From positions 57,803,020 through 57,867,019 of the forward strand of contig OX411548.1 of the NCBI GenBank assembly GCA_948146395.1: a stretch of 64,000 bases of DNA. Direction: 5' to 3'. Shown in pieces: positions 1-12,048 of the stretch (position 1 is the first letter of the stretch; each line of letters starts with the position of its first letter). Position numbers and translations under genes: made by a program. Source of the DNA: Fragum whitleyi. Taxonomy: Eukaryota; Mollusca; Bivalvia; Cardiida; Cardiidae. Under the pieces are notes generated by a model that worked only from the letters and a program-made list of their open reading frames with translations, searched no databases and had not been told where the DNA came from.

Positions 1-13
1 TCACAGTAAGGGG

Positions 14-291
14 GACGCCGTCATAGCGCAGTTGGTAGCGCGTCGGACTGACAATCTAGAGGTCCCGGGTTCGATTCCCGACGGCGGCATTTATTCTTTC
101 CGACTATTTGTCTCTCACCAATGGGTTGATAATCATAGACTTATGTGAGATAGTAGCTGGAGGCTAGGAAAGGACGTGATGGTTCTACTGGTGAGAGAAA
201 TACCAGGAAACCATTGTAAGGTGCTCCAGCCGCCGCGATATAACTGAAAAAATGTTGAAAGCGGCGTTAAACTCCATTCAATCAATCAATT
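14..291 (+). mobile_element. tRNA-derived SINE, full-length-looking
   Basis: A tRNA-like head (14-89) has an A-box-like TAGCGCAGTTGG and a B box GGTTCGATTCC. Its ends can pair as an acceptor stem. A conserved body follows (CCGACTATTTGTCTC, CAATGGGTTGATAAT, a GGAGGCTAGGAAAGG block, AAATACCAGG). The element finishes with GTTGAAAGCGGCGTTAA and a (TCAA)n tail at 277-291. Four more copies of the same family lie in this window, which establishes it as an interspersed repeat. The architecture matches molluscan SINEs with a shared central domain (the RUDI and MetaSINE types are candidates); the exact family name is not settled here. The head is unlikely to be a working tRNA gene because it runs straight into the SINE body. 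Confidence 0.88.
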
Positions 292-532
292 ACAGTAAAT
301 GGGCCTTTCGTTTTAATGATAATCCTTTTGGCGGCGTATCTTGTGTCAACGGCACTCTTGTTTGGGGTCACGAAGGTCAAAGGTCAAGGTCGCAATTGAA
401 CTTTGTCCGAAAAACGGCTTATGGAACTGGCGCTATAGAGTGTGTGTGGGAGGGGATGGGGGTATTAGTCCGCTTTACGACACATCTAATTCTTCTATTT
501 GGTGTCCCTGTCGATTTCATTATGTATCGACG

Positions 533-596
533 CTTAGTGCAAGACTGTACTAGGTGTATATCCATTGTATTTATACTTAGTACAGTCTTGCGCTGA
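533..596. repeat. Hairpin: 17-bp inverted repeat
   Basis: AGTGCAAGACTGTACTA at 536-552 is the reverse complement of 578-594 except for one base, with a 25-base loop. It lies downstream of the SINE in DNA with no convincing gene. It may be the end of a small palindromic element or a structured transcript. Function unknown. Confidence 0.7.
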
Positions 597-1031
597 ACCC
601 TCGATATGAATTCCCTTACAGATGACTTTACTTTGTAATTAAAACAATTACACCTGAAAAAATACTATCTTTGATTCGAAAGACGTTTTAAATCTGTCTT
701 TATACCCCAGCTACAAAGTAGAAGGGATATATTGCTTTCATGCAGAAAAAAAATCAAGGTCACGAAAGAATTTCGAAGATCACCAACGTACTTAAAAAAT
801 TCAAAACATATTCCTTTTGTTTCTACATCCCGACATTATTTACTAGTACACCGGCCCTTCGTTCAGGATTAAATCGTTCGTGAAACAGTCTTAAGAATAC
901 GACACGCTTGTCACATGCAAAGTGAGATTTCATTTTTGTACACCATCGAATGTTGTCGTACATCGGCATCATCTCCGTCCGTTCATCCGGACAACTAATT
1001 CGTATTAACACAACTCCTTTAACTACGGACA

Positions 1032-1318
1032 GACCGCTGTCATAGCGCAGTTTTTAGCTTTTCGGACAATCATTTAAATGGTCCCGGGTCACAAGTTGAT
1101 ACCCGACAGCGGCATTCATCTTTTCCGACTATTTGTCTTCCATAAATGGGTCGATAATTGTAGACAAATGTATGATATGCAGCTGGAGGCTTTGAAAGGA
1201 TGTAATGGTATACCTGGTGTGAGAATTACCAAAAATCCATTGTTACATACTCCAGCCGTCCTGATGTAACTGATAGATTGTTGAAAGCAGCGTAAAATCC
1301 CATTGAAACAAACAAATC
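1032..1318 (+). mobile_element. tRNA-derived SINE, diverged copy
   Basis: This is the same family and order of blocks as the SINE at 14-291: TCATAGCGCAG near the start, GGTCCCGGGT, CATCTTTTCCGACTATTTGT, TGGGTCGATAAT, and TTGTTGAAAGCAGCGTAAAATCCC at the end. The tRNA-like head is decayed; the B box carries an insertion (GGTCACAAGTTGATACCC). The tail is a degenerate (AAAC)n rather than (TCAA)n. This is clearly an older or more mutated insertion. Confidence 0.85.
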
Positions 1319-1648
1319 TATTACGGATTTGCATAAAACGTTCACAGAATGTTTCCTATCGAGTGATCATGCGCATATCGCAACGATATTTTGATACATG
1401 TTCACTGCTGCGTCTCGTAAAAGATAATTTTGTTGAAAAATTGCTCGTAGCTGCGTATAGTGTGACCTGCACAATTGATTTTAAGTTTGAACGTAGGTTC
1501 GTTTACCTTGTGTAACACAATTTCGGTTGAATTTTTGCATGAAAATAAAATAATTATGCTATCGAGTTTCTTTAGACCCGAACCCCATCTGGACACACCA
1601 CTGCAGTTGTAGGTAGCGCTAGTTCAGGAATGAACTGTTCCCGATTTG

Positions 1649-1963
1649 GATTTTCTGTGCTCGAGCGCAAAAGCCCCACCCTCGGAATTTCTGCGTAAAA
1701 TCTCTATGCATCCTCTTAGTGTTTACGCAAAAACACATACGAAGGGTTTTCTCGTTAACGGATGCGCAAAAATGTTCAAGAACCCTTTCTTGGTTTTCTG
1801 CTTTTACGTATATTAGAATCTACGCATATTTTTTCTTGTCGATTTTTTGCGTGTTTATATGTAGTTCCTATAGGCGACGTGGAAGAATTGTGCGTGTTTC
1901 GTACCCAACCTTGAATTTTTACGCAAAAAACGCGGGGACGGGGCTTTTGGGCCGGAGAAAATC
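1649..1963. mobile_element. MITE-like 315-bp element with long inverted ends
   Basis: The left end (from GATTTTCT at 1649 through AAAAGCCCC to CTGCGTAAAA near 1700) reappears in reverse complement at 1915-1963. The order and spacing are similar, with several mismatches and a few indels. The interior is rich in CGCAAAA/TTTACGC words. No ORF with transposase features is visible. The size and terminal symmetry suggest a non-autonomous DNA element. No clear target-site duplication was found. Confidence 0.55.
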
Positions 1964-3227
1964 AAAGTTTTAGGAGTGTTCATTACTCTCTAGTTTAGAA
2001 AATTAGTCCGCTTTGCAAAAGTTGGCTTTAGTTTGAAAACTCAAATTCATAACAAAGGCATTTCACGGAATTCTGCATCGACTTCTTACACCATTTACTA
2101 AATAAATGCTTTATTGTGTGTTTTGAAAAAAATAGTCATTTTGTCTCGGTCATAAAGATCACGGCATTTGTGTATTTCTTTAAGTAAAAAAATAGTTAAC
2201 TTTCAATAAAAAAGATCGGCGTGAACACTGTAAAATCACCGTAAATACAACTGATGTTGTAGTCAATAATATACATCAATAACTTTGTGAATTTTTGGAT
2301 GATTTCTTTTTCTCAAAATACTAATTCATTCAAATAAAATTAATTTCTCAGCAGCCTCCTTTCGCCACCAGTTTCTTCCCGAAATGTTCTTGTTTGCGGT
2401 CCTATAAATACGGCTCTAATTCATTCGACTAGATGTCCTCGTCTATGTACTTTTGTCTTCCTTAATCATTGGAACCATCCGAGGATGAACACGGCGAAAA
2501 AAGATCGAAAATGTCGTCTAGACTATTCCATTTACTCTCCATTTCTATTCGATATTCTATCGAGACTCCGGGTCGTGACGTCACGGGGTCAAAGTGTATT
2601 AACAGGCTACGATAACGGAAGCGAGTATCTTGACAAAAATATCGATTTTTACAGCCGGATTACTCCCAAGCGGAAAATAATTTGACTATGCAGATAGGCG
2701 CATTGTGTTGTGTAAACACATTTTAACGTGAATTCGTATTAAACAAAAAATATTTTTTTGGACTGAACTAGTACTTTAAGGATAAATTGTATTATTGGAT
2801 ATTCCATTCATTTTTGTCATCTGATTATATGAAAAAATACCCCCTTTTAACGATGACCCTTGTTGTTTAGCGAAATACGGCCGATCATATCAGTATCTTG
2901 TGTGTCCTCCATGCGCAGCTGTGGCAGCTCTTATTCGTCTATGTTGCATATTTTAAGTACCTCCGCGTTTCTTTATCGTCCTAGTATGCATAAACAAACG
3001 TTAACTTTATGCTCATATTCATATCCTGAAGTACACTTCGAATGGATTATAAAAAACCACCCTTAAAGACAGTGACTACATAGCATGGACAATTGTGTGC
3101 TATGATTGTCCCATGATCAGGAACATTATGTGAAACCTTACAAATCAATCAATGGTTTGATAAAATCCATGCATTGATGTAGAAGAAGTAACGTTACAAG
3201 ACAAATGATAATAATGCAGCTTTTTGC
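1964..3227. other. AT-rich stretch, no gene seen
   Basis: Nothing recognisable was found. Short ORFs (longest about 68 codons) have no family signature and no support on either strand. No tandem repeat stands out. Confidence 0.5.
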
Positions 3228-3680
3228 GTGATGATGGCATCTAACGGAGTTGATAAACACACAAAGTCACATGATGAGGAAAATTCTGTGAAAGTTTCAT
3301 ACAAATCTATCCTTAAATGCAAGACAAATGTGTTGACAAGAAAATCTACATCAAGCCCTCTTTATCCGCTACTCGGCATTATATCAACAATCATAAACAA
3401 AATGAGTTTTGTCATTTTCTGTGAAAGTTTCGTGAAAATATGTCTAAAAACGAAGGAAATGTTTTTCGGCCAAAAACATTGCGTACTTGACACTAAGTCT
3501 AGTCAAAACCATTCTAAATCATTTACTCAGCGTTCCATTGATGGAATTTTTGAAATACTAACTCAAATGCCCGAAAAGCATGCAAAAAGCATTCAATCGA
3601 CGAAAACCATTCTGAAATCATTCAAAAGTGTGCAATCATTCAATAATTCCATTAGATGGAGTGGATTTGGAAGCTTCTGA
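3228..3680 (+). other. Unassigned 150-codon ORF
   Basis: An open frame from ATG encodes a Ser/Lys-rich protein of 150 residues, long for DNA this AT-rich. The C-terminal third repeats short H/S-K-S-hydrophobic patterns (for example NHSKSFTQRS and ILKSFKSVQSF). This mirrors imperfect repetition of CATTCTAAATCATT-like words in the DNA. There is no signal peptide, membrane span or known motif. No splice or promoter context could be established. It may be a chance ORF in a degenerate repeat or a remnant of an element. No function is proposed. Confidence 0.25.
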
Positions 3681-4108
3681 TTGGTCCTTGAAGACATAGA
3701 TATCTTCTAATGGAACAATACGTCATAATATTGTATAATTATGCTCAAGTTCGATAAAAAACAAAATATCCAAATCATTCAAGTCGCTTATGCTACTAAC
3801 CCTTGTCAATTTCATGATGTTCTTAATCGAAACAAGAAATCAACTAACCTATGTATAAATACGGACTGACAGATGGAGAATATGATACTTATGTGCATCC
3901 ATCTTCGACAGAAACATGTACACATTAAGATTTTTTTACAGAAATAAGATGTATTAAAATTATGACCTGACTACCATGTCATATTTCAAATTTCATTTTA
4001 TCATATATTTTCTCGGAGACCATTTAAAACTGCCCTAATCCTTCAGGTGAAACAAGGGAGGCAGAATACTGATATCAGGGGTATATGGTGAACAACTTGA
4101 TACCTCCC

Positions 4109-4122
4109 CCCCCCCCCCCCCT
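4109..4122. repeat. Poly-C homopolymer
   Basis: An uninterrupted run of C lies inside a CCTCCCCC...CCTCCGC context. Length is uncertain because homopolymers are error-prone in assemblies. Confidence 0.8.
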
Positions 4123-4349
4123 CCGCAGGAATGACATGCCCACCCAACTAGTTTCAGAGGCTATAACAGTTAATTAAGCAAAATTAAAATTGGCTGACAT
4201 CTTCATTTTAGTATGTTTGGTTTTTAAATTAGACACTAAATTAAAGAAATAATAAGAGATAGGCTAAACTTGGGTGATTTGATCCTGAAATTAAGATACA
4301 AAATAGACCAATGTTTGCAAAGGGATTCTTATGTAATTTATATTTTTTT

Positions 4350-6310
4350 CTAGGCTACCATCTAGAAAAACATCCTGAAAGACAGTCGAACACTAAAAAT
4401 ATCGATTGATACTTTTTTTCCCACTAAGTAATATTGGTTAACTTTTCCTTTCTCCTATCAGAGATAGCTTTTATGATAATGATGGACTGTAAAAAAAAAA
4501 CACAAAAAAATCAGGCAAATTTCTTATTTAAAACTGGCTGCCATCTACCATTCAGGATGTTTGATCTTCAAAAGACATTTTATATCCAAATTAACCAATC
4601 TTCAAAGGACTTTTGATAACCAAATTATCCAAATTAACATTAACTTATAAATATTGTACCAAAAACGTAAAAAATACACGTTTTGGTCCTTAAATATGAT
4701 TAAAAATCAAGTGATATCCGTATAGTGTCTCCTGGTTAATTTGTATTTTAAGGGGCTGCCATGTAGAAAAACACCAAGAAAGGCAGTCAGGACCCGTAAT
4801 ATCGACTGTTATCAACTTGATTTTAACTCAGGAAGGTCATATCAACAATATCATAGCACTTTTCAATATGATCTATGGTATAGTACATGGTGAACACTTT
4901 TATCTTATGGCATTCATCAAAAATAGCAAAAATCTTATCTAGACCTGGCAGCCATCTCCCATTTCGGAAGTTGGGATCCTTAAAATCATTTTTAGTAATA
5001 AAGCGTTTTACCAGAACGCAAAATATACATGTTTTAGACTCTCAAAAATATTTTAAATGAAAAAAAAATCCCTGAATAGTGTACCAAAGGTAAAATGAAT
5101 TTTTCTTGGCTGCCATCTAGAAAACCACTCGGAATGGCAGTCGGGACCCAAATTATTACCTGTTAACATCTTGTTTTCCATTCAGGGAGGTCCTATGAAC
5201 ATTTCTGTACCACTCTCGGGGAGCCCTAAGGGGGGTGCACGGTGACCCCTCCTGGCCCACGGATTAAATGGTATGCTGAATTTTTTACCAAATAAAGGAA
5301 GAATATGGGTTTTAAACATAACGCAAAAGAAGAAAAATTCTTCGGGTAATTTCTTCAAAAAATACGTTTTTGTGACATTTTTACCCAGTAAAATTACATT
5401 TTTAATTTTGAAGGCAAATTGTGCAAATGCACCTGATCAATGAGAAATTTTCTTGGGAACATCCATTGTGTACATGTATAAGCTATCAAAATGTATGTGT
5501 TTTATAGCTATAAGCTAGTACTGAGTTTATACTAGACCTAAAACGAATATAAACGTTTTTCTTAAAAATGGTCAATACCACGCAGGGGCAGATAACTCCA
5601 GCACGAAAACGAGTGTGGAAAGGTACCTTCAAATTTTTATATAATGTCTACACAATGTTAATCTACAACATATCTGACCAAGAAAAAATGACGCCATGTG
5701 TCCATTGCTATGTGACCTATTTTATAATGATTAACTGGGTCTGGCCCACATTGGACCAAAATCCTCAATCACCATTCCTGCATACCCTTTACCCATCTTA
5801 TTAAAACATTAAGGTGATTGCAATTATTTTTATCAATAGTAATTTTTTATGAAGGTATAAAGGTCATTTAACATTTGTAGTTAATCAAAATAGTATTATT
5901 CTCAATTTAGGATTTCTTGCTGCCATCTAGCTCGGAAGTCAATTTACAAGCGGTGATGGGGCTATCAATCTAATTTTAAGTAGACGGGATTGCAGCTATC
6001 ATAAAGAGACATGACAGGAATAAAACCAATTCAAAAGCGTGGTTGGACAAATAGAATCTATTGTTCTCTAAATGCCGTGTAATATTACTGTTTGACTGCC
6101 ATGTTGTTTACAATAGTTATTGTTTCTTTCGTTTGATGGGTTAATATCCTCATTTCACTTAAAACTATGATCTTTACGACAAAACTAAGGTCAAAAATGC
6201 ATAATACTCTATCATCAAGATAAGTAAAGTAGTAACATGTACTTGTTCAAGGAGTCCTGGCTGCCATCTCGATTTCCTAAAAATGGTCAATGATGACAAG
6301 GTGTCATCAG
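4350..6310 (+). repeat. Decayed tandem array with GGCTGCCATCT core
   Basis: Cores related to GGCTGCCATCTAGAAAA occur near 4354, 4531, 4752, 4946, 5108, 5920, 6092 and 6260, the first five spaced about 160-220 bases apart. The best-preserved units continue with AACACC..GAAAGGCAGTC.GGACCC, then TGTTA.CA.CTTG and CTCAGG.AGGTC. Units are strongly diverged. Related cores appear on the other strand at 45840-46400 and again on this strand near 48299 and 48909, so the unit is dispersed as well as tandem. Small ORFs inside it look incidental. Confidence 0.6.
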
Positions 6311-6574
6311 GCAGATTCTTGATGAGTAAGACTTTGGCTACAAGAATCAGCCTAGAAAAAAACTTTAAACCACACTTCTAGGTTCAAGTAAAATATGCCT
6401 TTTTTCTGCCGGACTAGTTGAGGAAGGTATTGAGATATCTTTCAATAATGATTTTACTATTTTTGAATTGAAACAGGCTTGAAATAATTGCTAAAATGGA
6501 GCCCTAATGGTCACCTGATGAAATAAACTCACTACACAGTCCTAAAAAATCTTTCAGATAATGCTAAGATTAAA

Positions 6575-6782
6575 TTGTTAAACACGATCCTGCGTCATAT
6601 TTCTTTAACTTCTACTTTCACGAAACTCATGCAAAAGATGATTAAACCCCGACTTTGCAATTATTTAGAAAAAAATATAATTTGTTGAGCAAATATCAAT
6701 CAGGATGTCGTTATGGTCATTCATGTGAAGATAATCTAGCTATATTAGAATCTCACATACGAAGAGCACAAAAGAGTAAACA
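6575..6782 (+). pseudogene. LINE reverse transcriptase fragment
   Basis: Conceptual translation gives reverse-transcriptase block-1/2-like text: RHISLTSTFTKLMQKMIKPR, a YLEKN step, then after a one-base frameshift LLSKYQSGCRYGHSCEDNLA and LESHIRRAQK. The order (I-L-T-S, K-x-M, YLE-N, QSG-R, H-S-C-E-D-N-L) matches the fingers/palm start of Jockey/CR1-type non-LTR reverse transcriptases. Only about 70 residues survive. It ends where block X copy A begins at about 6783, so it was probably cut off by that junction. Confidence 0.7.
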
Positions 6783-6929
6783 CTTTTGATCATCGAGTGC
6801 CTTGTAATGTCCTCACCATAAGGTTTGTGGGATATCAATGAAAAAGCGACCGATTTGTTGTCGAGGTTGAAGAAAGTTGCTTTTTAATCCCTGCTTTTTA
6901 CATGTTTGCGATTTCATGATTGAAAAAAG

Positions 6930-6985
6930 ATTGTGAAAAAAGAAGGAATTGCTTCTGACAAGCAATTTCTTCTTTTTCCACACTT
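6930..6985. repeat. Long hairpin shared by block X copies
   Basis: AAGAAGGAATTGCTT and AAGCAATTTCTTCTT face each other across CTGAC, with A- and T-rich arms on either side. The same hairpin recurs in copy B at 22571-22621 with a longer near-perfect stem (GAAGAAATTGCTT/AAGCAATTTCTTC). A relative lies at 14258-14312. Confidence 0.75.
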
Positions 6986-7224
6986 TTTTTTACCCTACTG
7001 AATGGTGTTTTTTTCAAATAAAATGCACTTTAAATTGTTCGTCTGCAAAACTTTTGTATTTGGACAGGTCAAAATTTTGTAAAACAGAAAAGGGTTAAAA
7101 AGATATATTTGAGGATGCGTCCAATATGAAGGATGAACACTATGTCCTTGCATTATTTAGGTGTGTAAATTAAAACAATAACAATTCATTTATTTTTTCT
7201 ATCATTCAAACTTCTTCAATATCA

Positions 7225-7445
7225 AATTCAAATTGTCTAAACTCGAAAAAAAAAAAAAATACTCGCCTTGTTAAGCCAATAATTTTACTGCAATTTATCT
7301 AATGTTTCGGACGAATCGAATTAAACATAATCATAATTCGAATTCAAATTGTCTAAACTCGAAAAAAAAATACTCGCCTTGTTAAGCCAATAATTTTACT
7401 GCAATTTATCTAATGTTTCGGACGAATCGAATTAAACATAAGCAT
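7225..7445 (+). repeat. 116-bp tandem duplication in copy A
   Basis: The segment AATTCAAATTGTCTAAACTCG...GAATCGAATTAAACATAA occurs twice head to tail (first unit 7225-7340). The units differ mainly in poly-A length, 14 versus 9. Copy B (about 22863-22960) has it once, so the duplication arose after the copies separated. Confidence 0.85.
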
Positions 7446-9029
7446 AACTTAAAGACCGCTTGTAATTCCATTTCTTAATGATATTATACTAATCCTATCG
7501 CAAAATTACAACAAGATAAGTAATGAAAAAATCAAAAAAGAAGATGAAATCAGTTCTTTGAAGGTAGTTGAAGCGCTAGAACGTCCAAATTAAAAACGTT
7601 GAATTGAACAAAAAAATAATCTGAAGAAAAAAAATAAACATATGAAATTATTGCTTTTCTTTAAATAATACGTAATCAGTATTTGTATGATAAGGAATAT
7701 ATAATATTGGGGAAATTGATAATTGTCGATGCAATAAGTATGTATAGTATTAATCTTTTTGCCTCTATTTGGGTTTTTTTGTCGATGGGAGAGTAATAGT
7801 TATAAGATAAAAGTCGGTGTGTCAAAAGCAAAGGGGAATTGGTGAGATATTTTATTTTATTTTTTTTCAAAACTACAATAATTAGTTTAGTTTTTATCAC
7901 TTAATATACAGAGAAAATAGACAATGACCAAAGTGACCTAGGTCTTTAAGGTTTGCGGTACACTCCATTCCAAAAATAGTCTTACCGGTCAGGATCAGAA
8001 AATGGGATAGAGAAAAAGACATCAATCAAGCGTAACAACATGGATTCTGTTTTGGTCTTACAAATCGTATAATTTTATTTAAGAATGAGCTATCTGAGGT
8101 TAAAGGTCTCATAAATATCTTCTATTGAAATGGACAGAAACTCCGAAAACATGACAGGTAAAGTTAGATGTTAGATATTTAAGAAGGGTCAGATAGATCA
8201 AAGTCGAGATGGTGTGCTACTTAATGGATCCTAATTATATTCCATTTTAAGTAAGATTTGAATTATTTTACTCATTACGATCCTTGAGGGACCTCTTTAT
8301 AATGTTATTGAATATAAATGAATCCTTCTAAAAGGCAAAAACTTCCATTGACTTGTTAATTACTTAGAAAAATATTTTTGAGGTTACGTCACTAATTAGG
8401 GATGCACGTCTTGCACTAGCAATATTTAGTTTAGTTTATGAACAATGACAATTCATTTTTGATTTCCAAGTGATTAAGAAATTTGATATCAAATTTAAAT
8501 TGGAAAAAAAACAAGAAATATTATTTGTCATTGTGTCTTGTAAGGACAATAATTGGTTTCGCCATTTACGTTTTGAACAAAACGGATAATAATATGGGCT
8601 CATTCGAAACATAGCTTGTATCTCCATTTCATATGTCGGCATTTGTGATCGTTATTTATCTATGATTTGATAAATATTATAAGTGTTTTTTTATTTAGTG
8701 TACGAAATTGCCGATTGTCATCCTGTGCATCAATTAAAACATTTACGAAAACAGAATTCAATACATAATCAATCGTTACTAATGATTTAATGTCGTTGCG
8801 CGTTTTTGTTATATATAGCTTGCAAAAAGTGTTTTGGTGTCATTCAAAATTGAAGCTCAAAAGGAAAGTAGAAATGGCTATATTTTCCCTTAATTGATCG
8901 CATTAGCAGAATATTTTAACGGTTTTCAAAATAAAACAGTCTTCGCAAAAACCTATTATATGATGACTGATCTGATTCTCCTTTCACTTAAAGTAGAAAA
9001 GTAGTATAGGGGTCCCTTTGCGGGCAAAC

Positions 9030-9240
9030 AAACCGCCGCCATCTTTGATGACCAAGTTTCTATTTTTAGTAACTCATTTGCAGAAAAGGATGTTACTATA
9101 TCAAGACCAGTGGTCATTTTGGATGAACTAGTACTCAGTCGATAATTTGACGAAATTCTTATTTTTAGTACCTCGGCCATCTTGGATGTCAAAGTTTCTA
9201 TTTTTAGCAAAGAAGTAATATGTATGCCTTGGATTTTATG
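9030..9240 (+). repeat. GCCATCTTGGATG degenerate minisatellite
   Basis: Imperfect units of roughly 55-65 bases have the form GCCATCTTGGATGACC...TTTCTATTTTTAGTAAC. The same array is present in block X copies B (26090-26260) and C (32100-32290), and a longer one stands at 32580-32990. A 151-codon minus-strand ORF across this region repeats KMAEV/KMTTG-like words because of the array, so it is not taken as a gene. Confidence 0.65.
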
Positions 9241-10117
9241 AATAACCTCATCAATCGGTCGTATAAGCTGCTTTATCGATAGAGTTCCTCTGTTCAGAAA
9301 TTCTCTTAAAAACCATTGACAGAGCATTGCATTTCTAATTAAGGGCTCTGGCGTTTTAGTTGACCTTTTGTGGAACATCTCTTTGACTAGCATTCCCATT
9401 TGAAAAGGCATAGAGTCGAATTGTGAAACGCAGTTCTGATAGCAAAGTAAGAACTAAAAACCTTATTCGTTATTTCTTTACCGATTTGGACAATCTAGAT
9501 ATCTATTGATGATACTTTAATTTCAGGCACATAATCACTTTTTTTTTCAGAATCTAAGAAGATTTTGAATTTGATTATTTTTATTACATCTTACTTTTAA
9601 AAGAATTATCCTCGTTATTCTTACACCGGTTCGAATAATATGAATTTTGTGAACGGTAGTTTTTCCTCAGGAACGCTATTAATATATTCGTTTTACTGTG
9701 TCATGAATATATTCATTTTTTAATTTCAATCAAACAAATTCATATTTTAAAATTTAAAAATCAGATTTTTTTCAAATTGAGATGTTTTTCAATTTCAATC
9801 GTTTCATCGACTGATAACGAATGTAGTACACCGAAAAACATTTTCTTGTCCAAGTGGAGTGAGTTTAACAAAAAAGTTGCTTTTGTACAGATGAAATTAC
9901 GTCATACTTTCAAAAGATTTAAATCGGTCTATTTTCGTCATTCTTCCACCGTTTTGTATAATCTGGGTGCCTATTGACGGTAGTTTTTCCTTAGGAACAT
10001 CATGAACATATCCATTCTATTATACCTTGATAAGATTTTTACCTTAATATTTCCAGCTTTTGACGTCTACATCTTTGTTGTTTTACACCAATTTATCCAA
10101 TCTGGGTACTATGGACT

Positions 10118-11300
10118 TTGCTCCCTCTTTCTAGACGATTTTGAAAAGATTCTCAAAAATTCCAATATACGTGGTATTCAATTACATCAAATTATGGAAA
10201 AACTTGCGCTTATGATGTTTGCAGATGACAGTCCGAAACTGTAATTGGATCGCAGACTGAATTGAATTTATTATCGGATTTTAGCAAAGAATATAAATCA
10301 AAAGTCAATATCGAGAAGACTAAAATAGTTAAAACAACTAAAACAACTAGTAAGGGCAGTAAGCTCTCTAGACACGAAAAATGGTCTCATATTAAAATAG
10401 AAACTGTTCAAAGATTTTGCTATGTTGGACTTACTTTTACTCAGAAATTGTCTTTTAATGTTATAATCAACGAATTATTTTTAAAAGGAAAACGTGTATT
10501 GAACGCCGTTTTAAGCTCGTTGTTTCAATTTGGAATACTGCCACGCAAAATGTTGTTTAAGGTTTTTGGTACAAAAATATGTTCCCAATTGGTCTATGGG
10601 GCTGAAATATGGGGTATGGGTATTAATCAAGGCCTGGAAAGATGTCAGTATTATGCATGAAAACGTTTTATGAATGCCAAAACACAAACACTTGAAATTA
10701 TTTTGTATTAGGAGAATGCAGTCGTTATCCATTATACATTCTTACTAAAAAACGATGTTTGTCATATTGGTTAAAGATTCTTAAAATGAATGACTGTCGA
10801 TATGTGAAAAAATGTTATAACATGATGGTTTTAGATGACAAAAATGGCAATGAAAATTGGGTTTCAGGAATACTTAAATGTTTACAGGAATATAGATTTG
10901 GATACATTTAGAATAATCAGAATGATAATAATAAAAAGCAGTTTCTTGCACAATTTGCAAACCGGCTTCAAGAAGTCTTTATTCAAAAAGTACAGAGCCT
11001 GTCTTGTGAATTTCAAATCGTCATGTCACAATCTGGAAATCGAAAATGGGAGGCATAATAATGTTTTAAAGGAGAATCGAAAATGTAAGTTATGTAAAAG
11101 TTATGAAATTGAAGATGAATACCATTTCTTTTTTAAATGCGATAATAACAGTGATATGAGGAAAACCTATATTCCAGAAAAATGTCTTGAATCCAAATAG
11201 ATTTAAATTCAATTTAATCATGTCTAGGCGAAACGATGATCTAATTAAATCGATTGCAACATGGATATTTTTAGCATTTAAAAAAAAGAAACAATAGTTT
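10118..11300 (+). pseudogene. LINE ORF2 3' half (reverse transcriptase C-terminus)
   Basis: This is the 5'-truncated remains of a non-LTR retrotransposon polyprotein. In order: the end of the catalytic palm (LMMFADD at about 10216, the Y/FADD box), a thumb segment (KSKVNIEKTKIV, FCYVGLTFT), LVYGAEIWG near 10597-10623, then after frameshifts and stops SRYPLYILTKKRCLSYWLKI, and a C-terminal zinc-like motif CKLCKSYEIEDEYHFFFKC at 11089-11145. At least three frame changes and several stops prevent translation. The upstream fingers domain is absent and the left edge abuts block X copy A, as expected of 5' truncation during retrotransposition. The same family appears at 35741-36617 and 39403-41800. 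Confidence 0.85.
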
Positions 11301-12048
11301 TTCAGATGAAAGGATAAATATTGATTTACCATTTTGGTGTCTTTTATAAATGAGCCTTCCGTGTTGATAAAGGCTTTGCCCTTCGTTTCGTCAAAGCTTT
11401 TCACTTACACGAAAGCATGAATTTCTGTATCAAGTTAATCTTTTTTTGCAATTATAACCTTTGTCTCGCATAATGTATTTTTTGTTTCAAATGAAAATAA
11501 ATCTTTGTGACTTTTTTAACTTTTCTAAAGTTTTCTCCTACAATTAATCTGTAGCACTCAACATGAGTAGACTTGGGTTAGACTGCATTGCTTTGCGGAT
11601 TGATCGTAGTCTATACTGTCTTCCAAAGCACTGAATATTCCGTAAACAGTACGAAGTAATTCGCTCTTAAAATTGATCAGAAATAAAAGGAAAGAATTGC
11701 ACTCTAAACAGTAACCTAGCTATATAAATGTTATATGCCTCGAAAACAAATTTCTTTCGGGATTTATTCGTGCATATATGTATGTTTATGTATGTATGTA
11801 TGAGTGAATATATGCATATTTAGATCTGTGTATGTGAATGAATATATGTTTAAAGAACTTTGTATGATATTGATAATGATGTAAATGTCTTTCTCAATGT
11901 ACCTATTTGTAACATGTAGAATTTGTTGTTTGTAACTTGCATGGGCCTAAAGGCTCCCTTTTCCGTGAAGCCGTGGCCATGGTCACATGAGAAATATTTT
12001 GTTTAAGCTTCGGTGGCCTTTAAGCATATAAAGATTGTATTGTATTGA
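11301..12048 (+). mobile_element. LINE 3' untranslated end
   Basis: Non-coding sequence lies downstream of the LINE C-terminus. It includes a TATG-rich tract (11776-11800), GGGCCTAAAGGCTCCC...GGCCATGG..., CGGTGGCCTTTAAGCATAT and a terminal TTGTATTGTATTG run near 12035-12048. The GGTGGCCTT plus AATA-type ending matches the end of the LINE at 36617-36995, supporting a common family 3' end with a pentanucleotide tail. Confidence 0.6.

Larger units (their letters stand above)
6783..10117 (+). repeat. Block X, copy A (large dispersed repeat)
   Basis: This stretch matches 22413-26600 (copy B) nearly word for word over long segments, beginning CTTTTGATCATCGAGTGCC. Its later parts match copy C (31730-32510) and copy D (37560-38400). 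Copy A lacks the 1.8-kb insert present in copy B. No conserved protein is visible in it, so it may be a non-autonomous element or a segmental duplication. It ends abruptly at the LINE junction near 10118. Confidence 0.8.

Noticed and set aside
14..89. Possible functional tRNA gene
   Set aside because: The A and B boxes and acceptor pairing are tRNA-like, but the segment continues into a SINE body repeated elsewhere, and the anticodon stem pairs poorly.
7201..7445. Possible CRISPR-like repeat array
   Set aside because: It has only two adjacent units of 116 bases with no spacers; it is a simple tandem duplication in eukaryotic DNA.
8956..9411. 151-codon minus-strand ORF
   Set aside because: It is repeated in diverged form at 26001-26255 because of the underlying minisatellite; no protein family signature is present and the copies do not preserve the frame.
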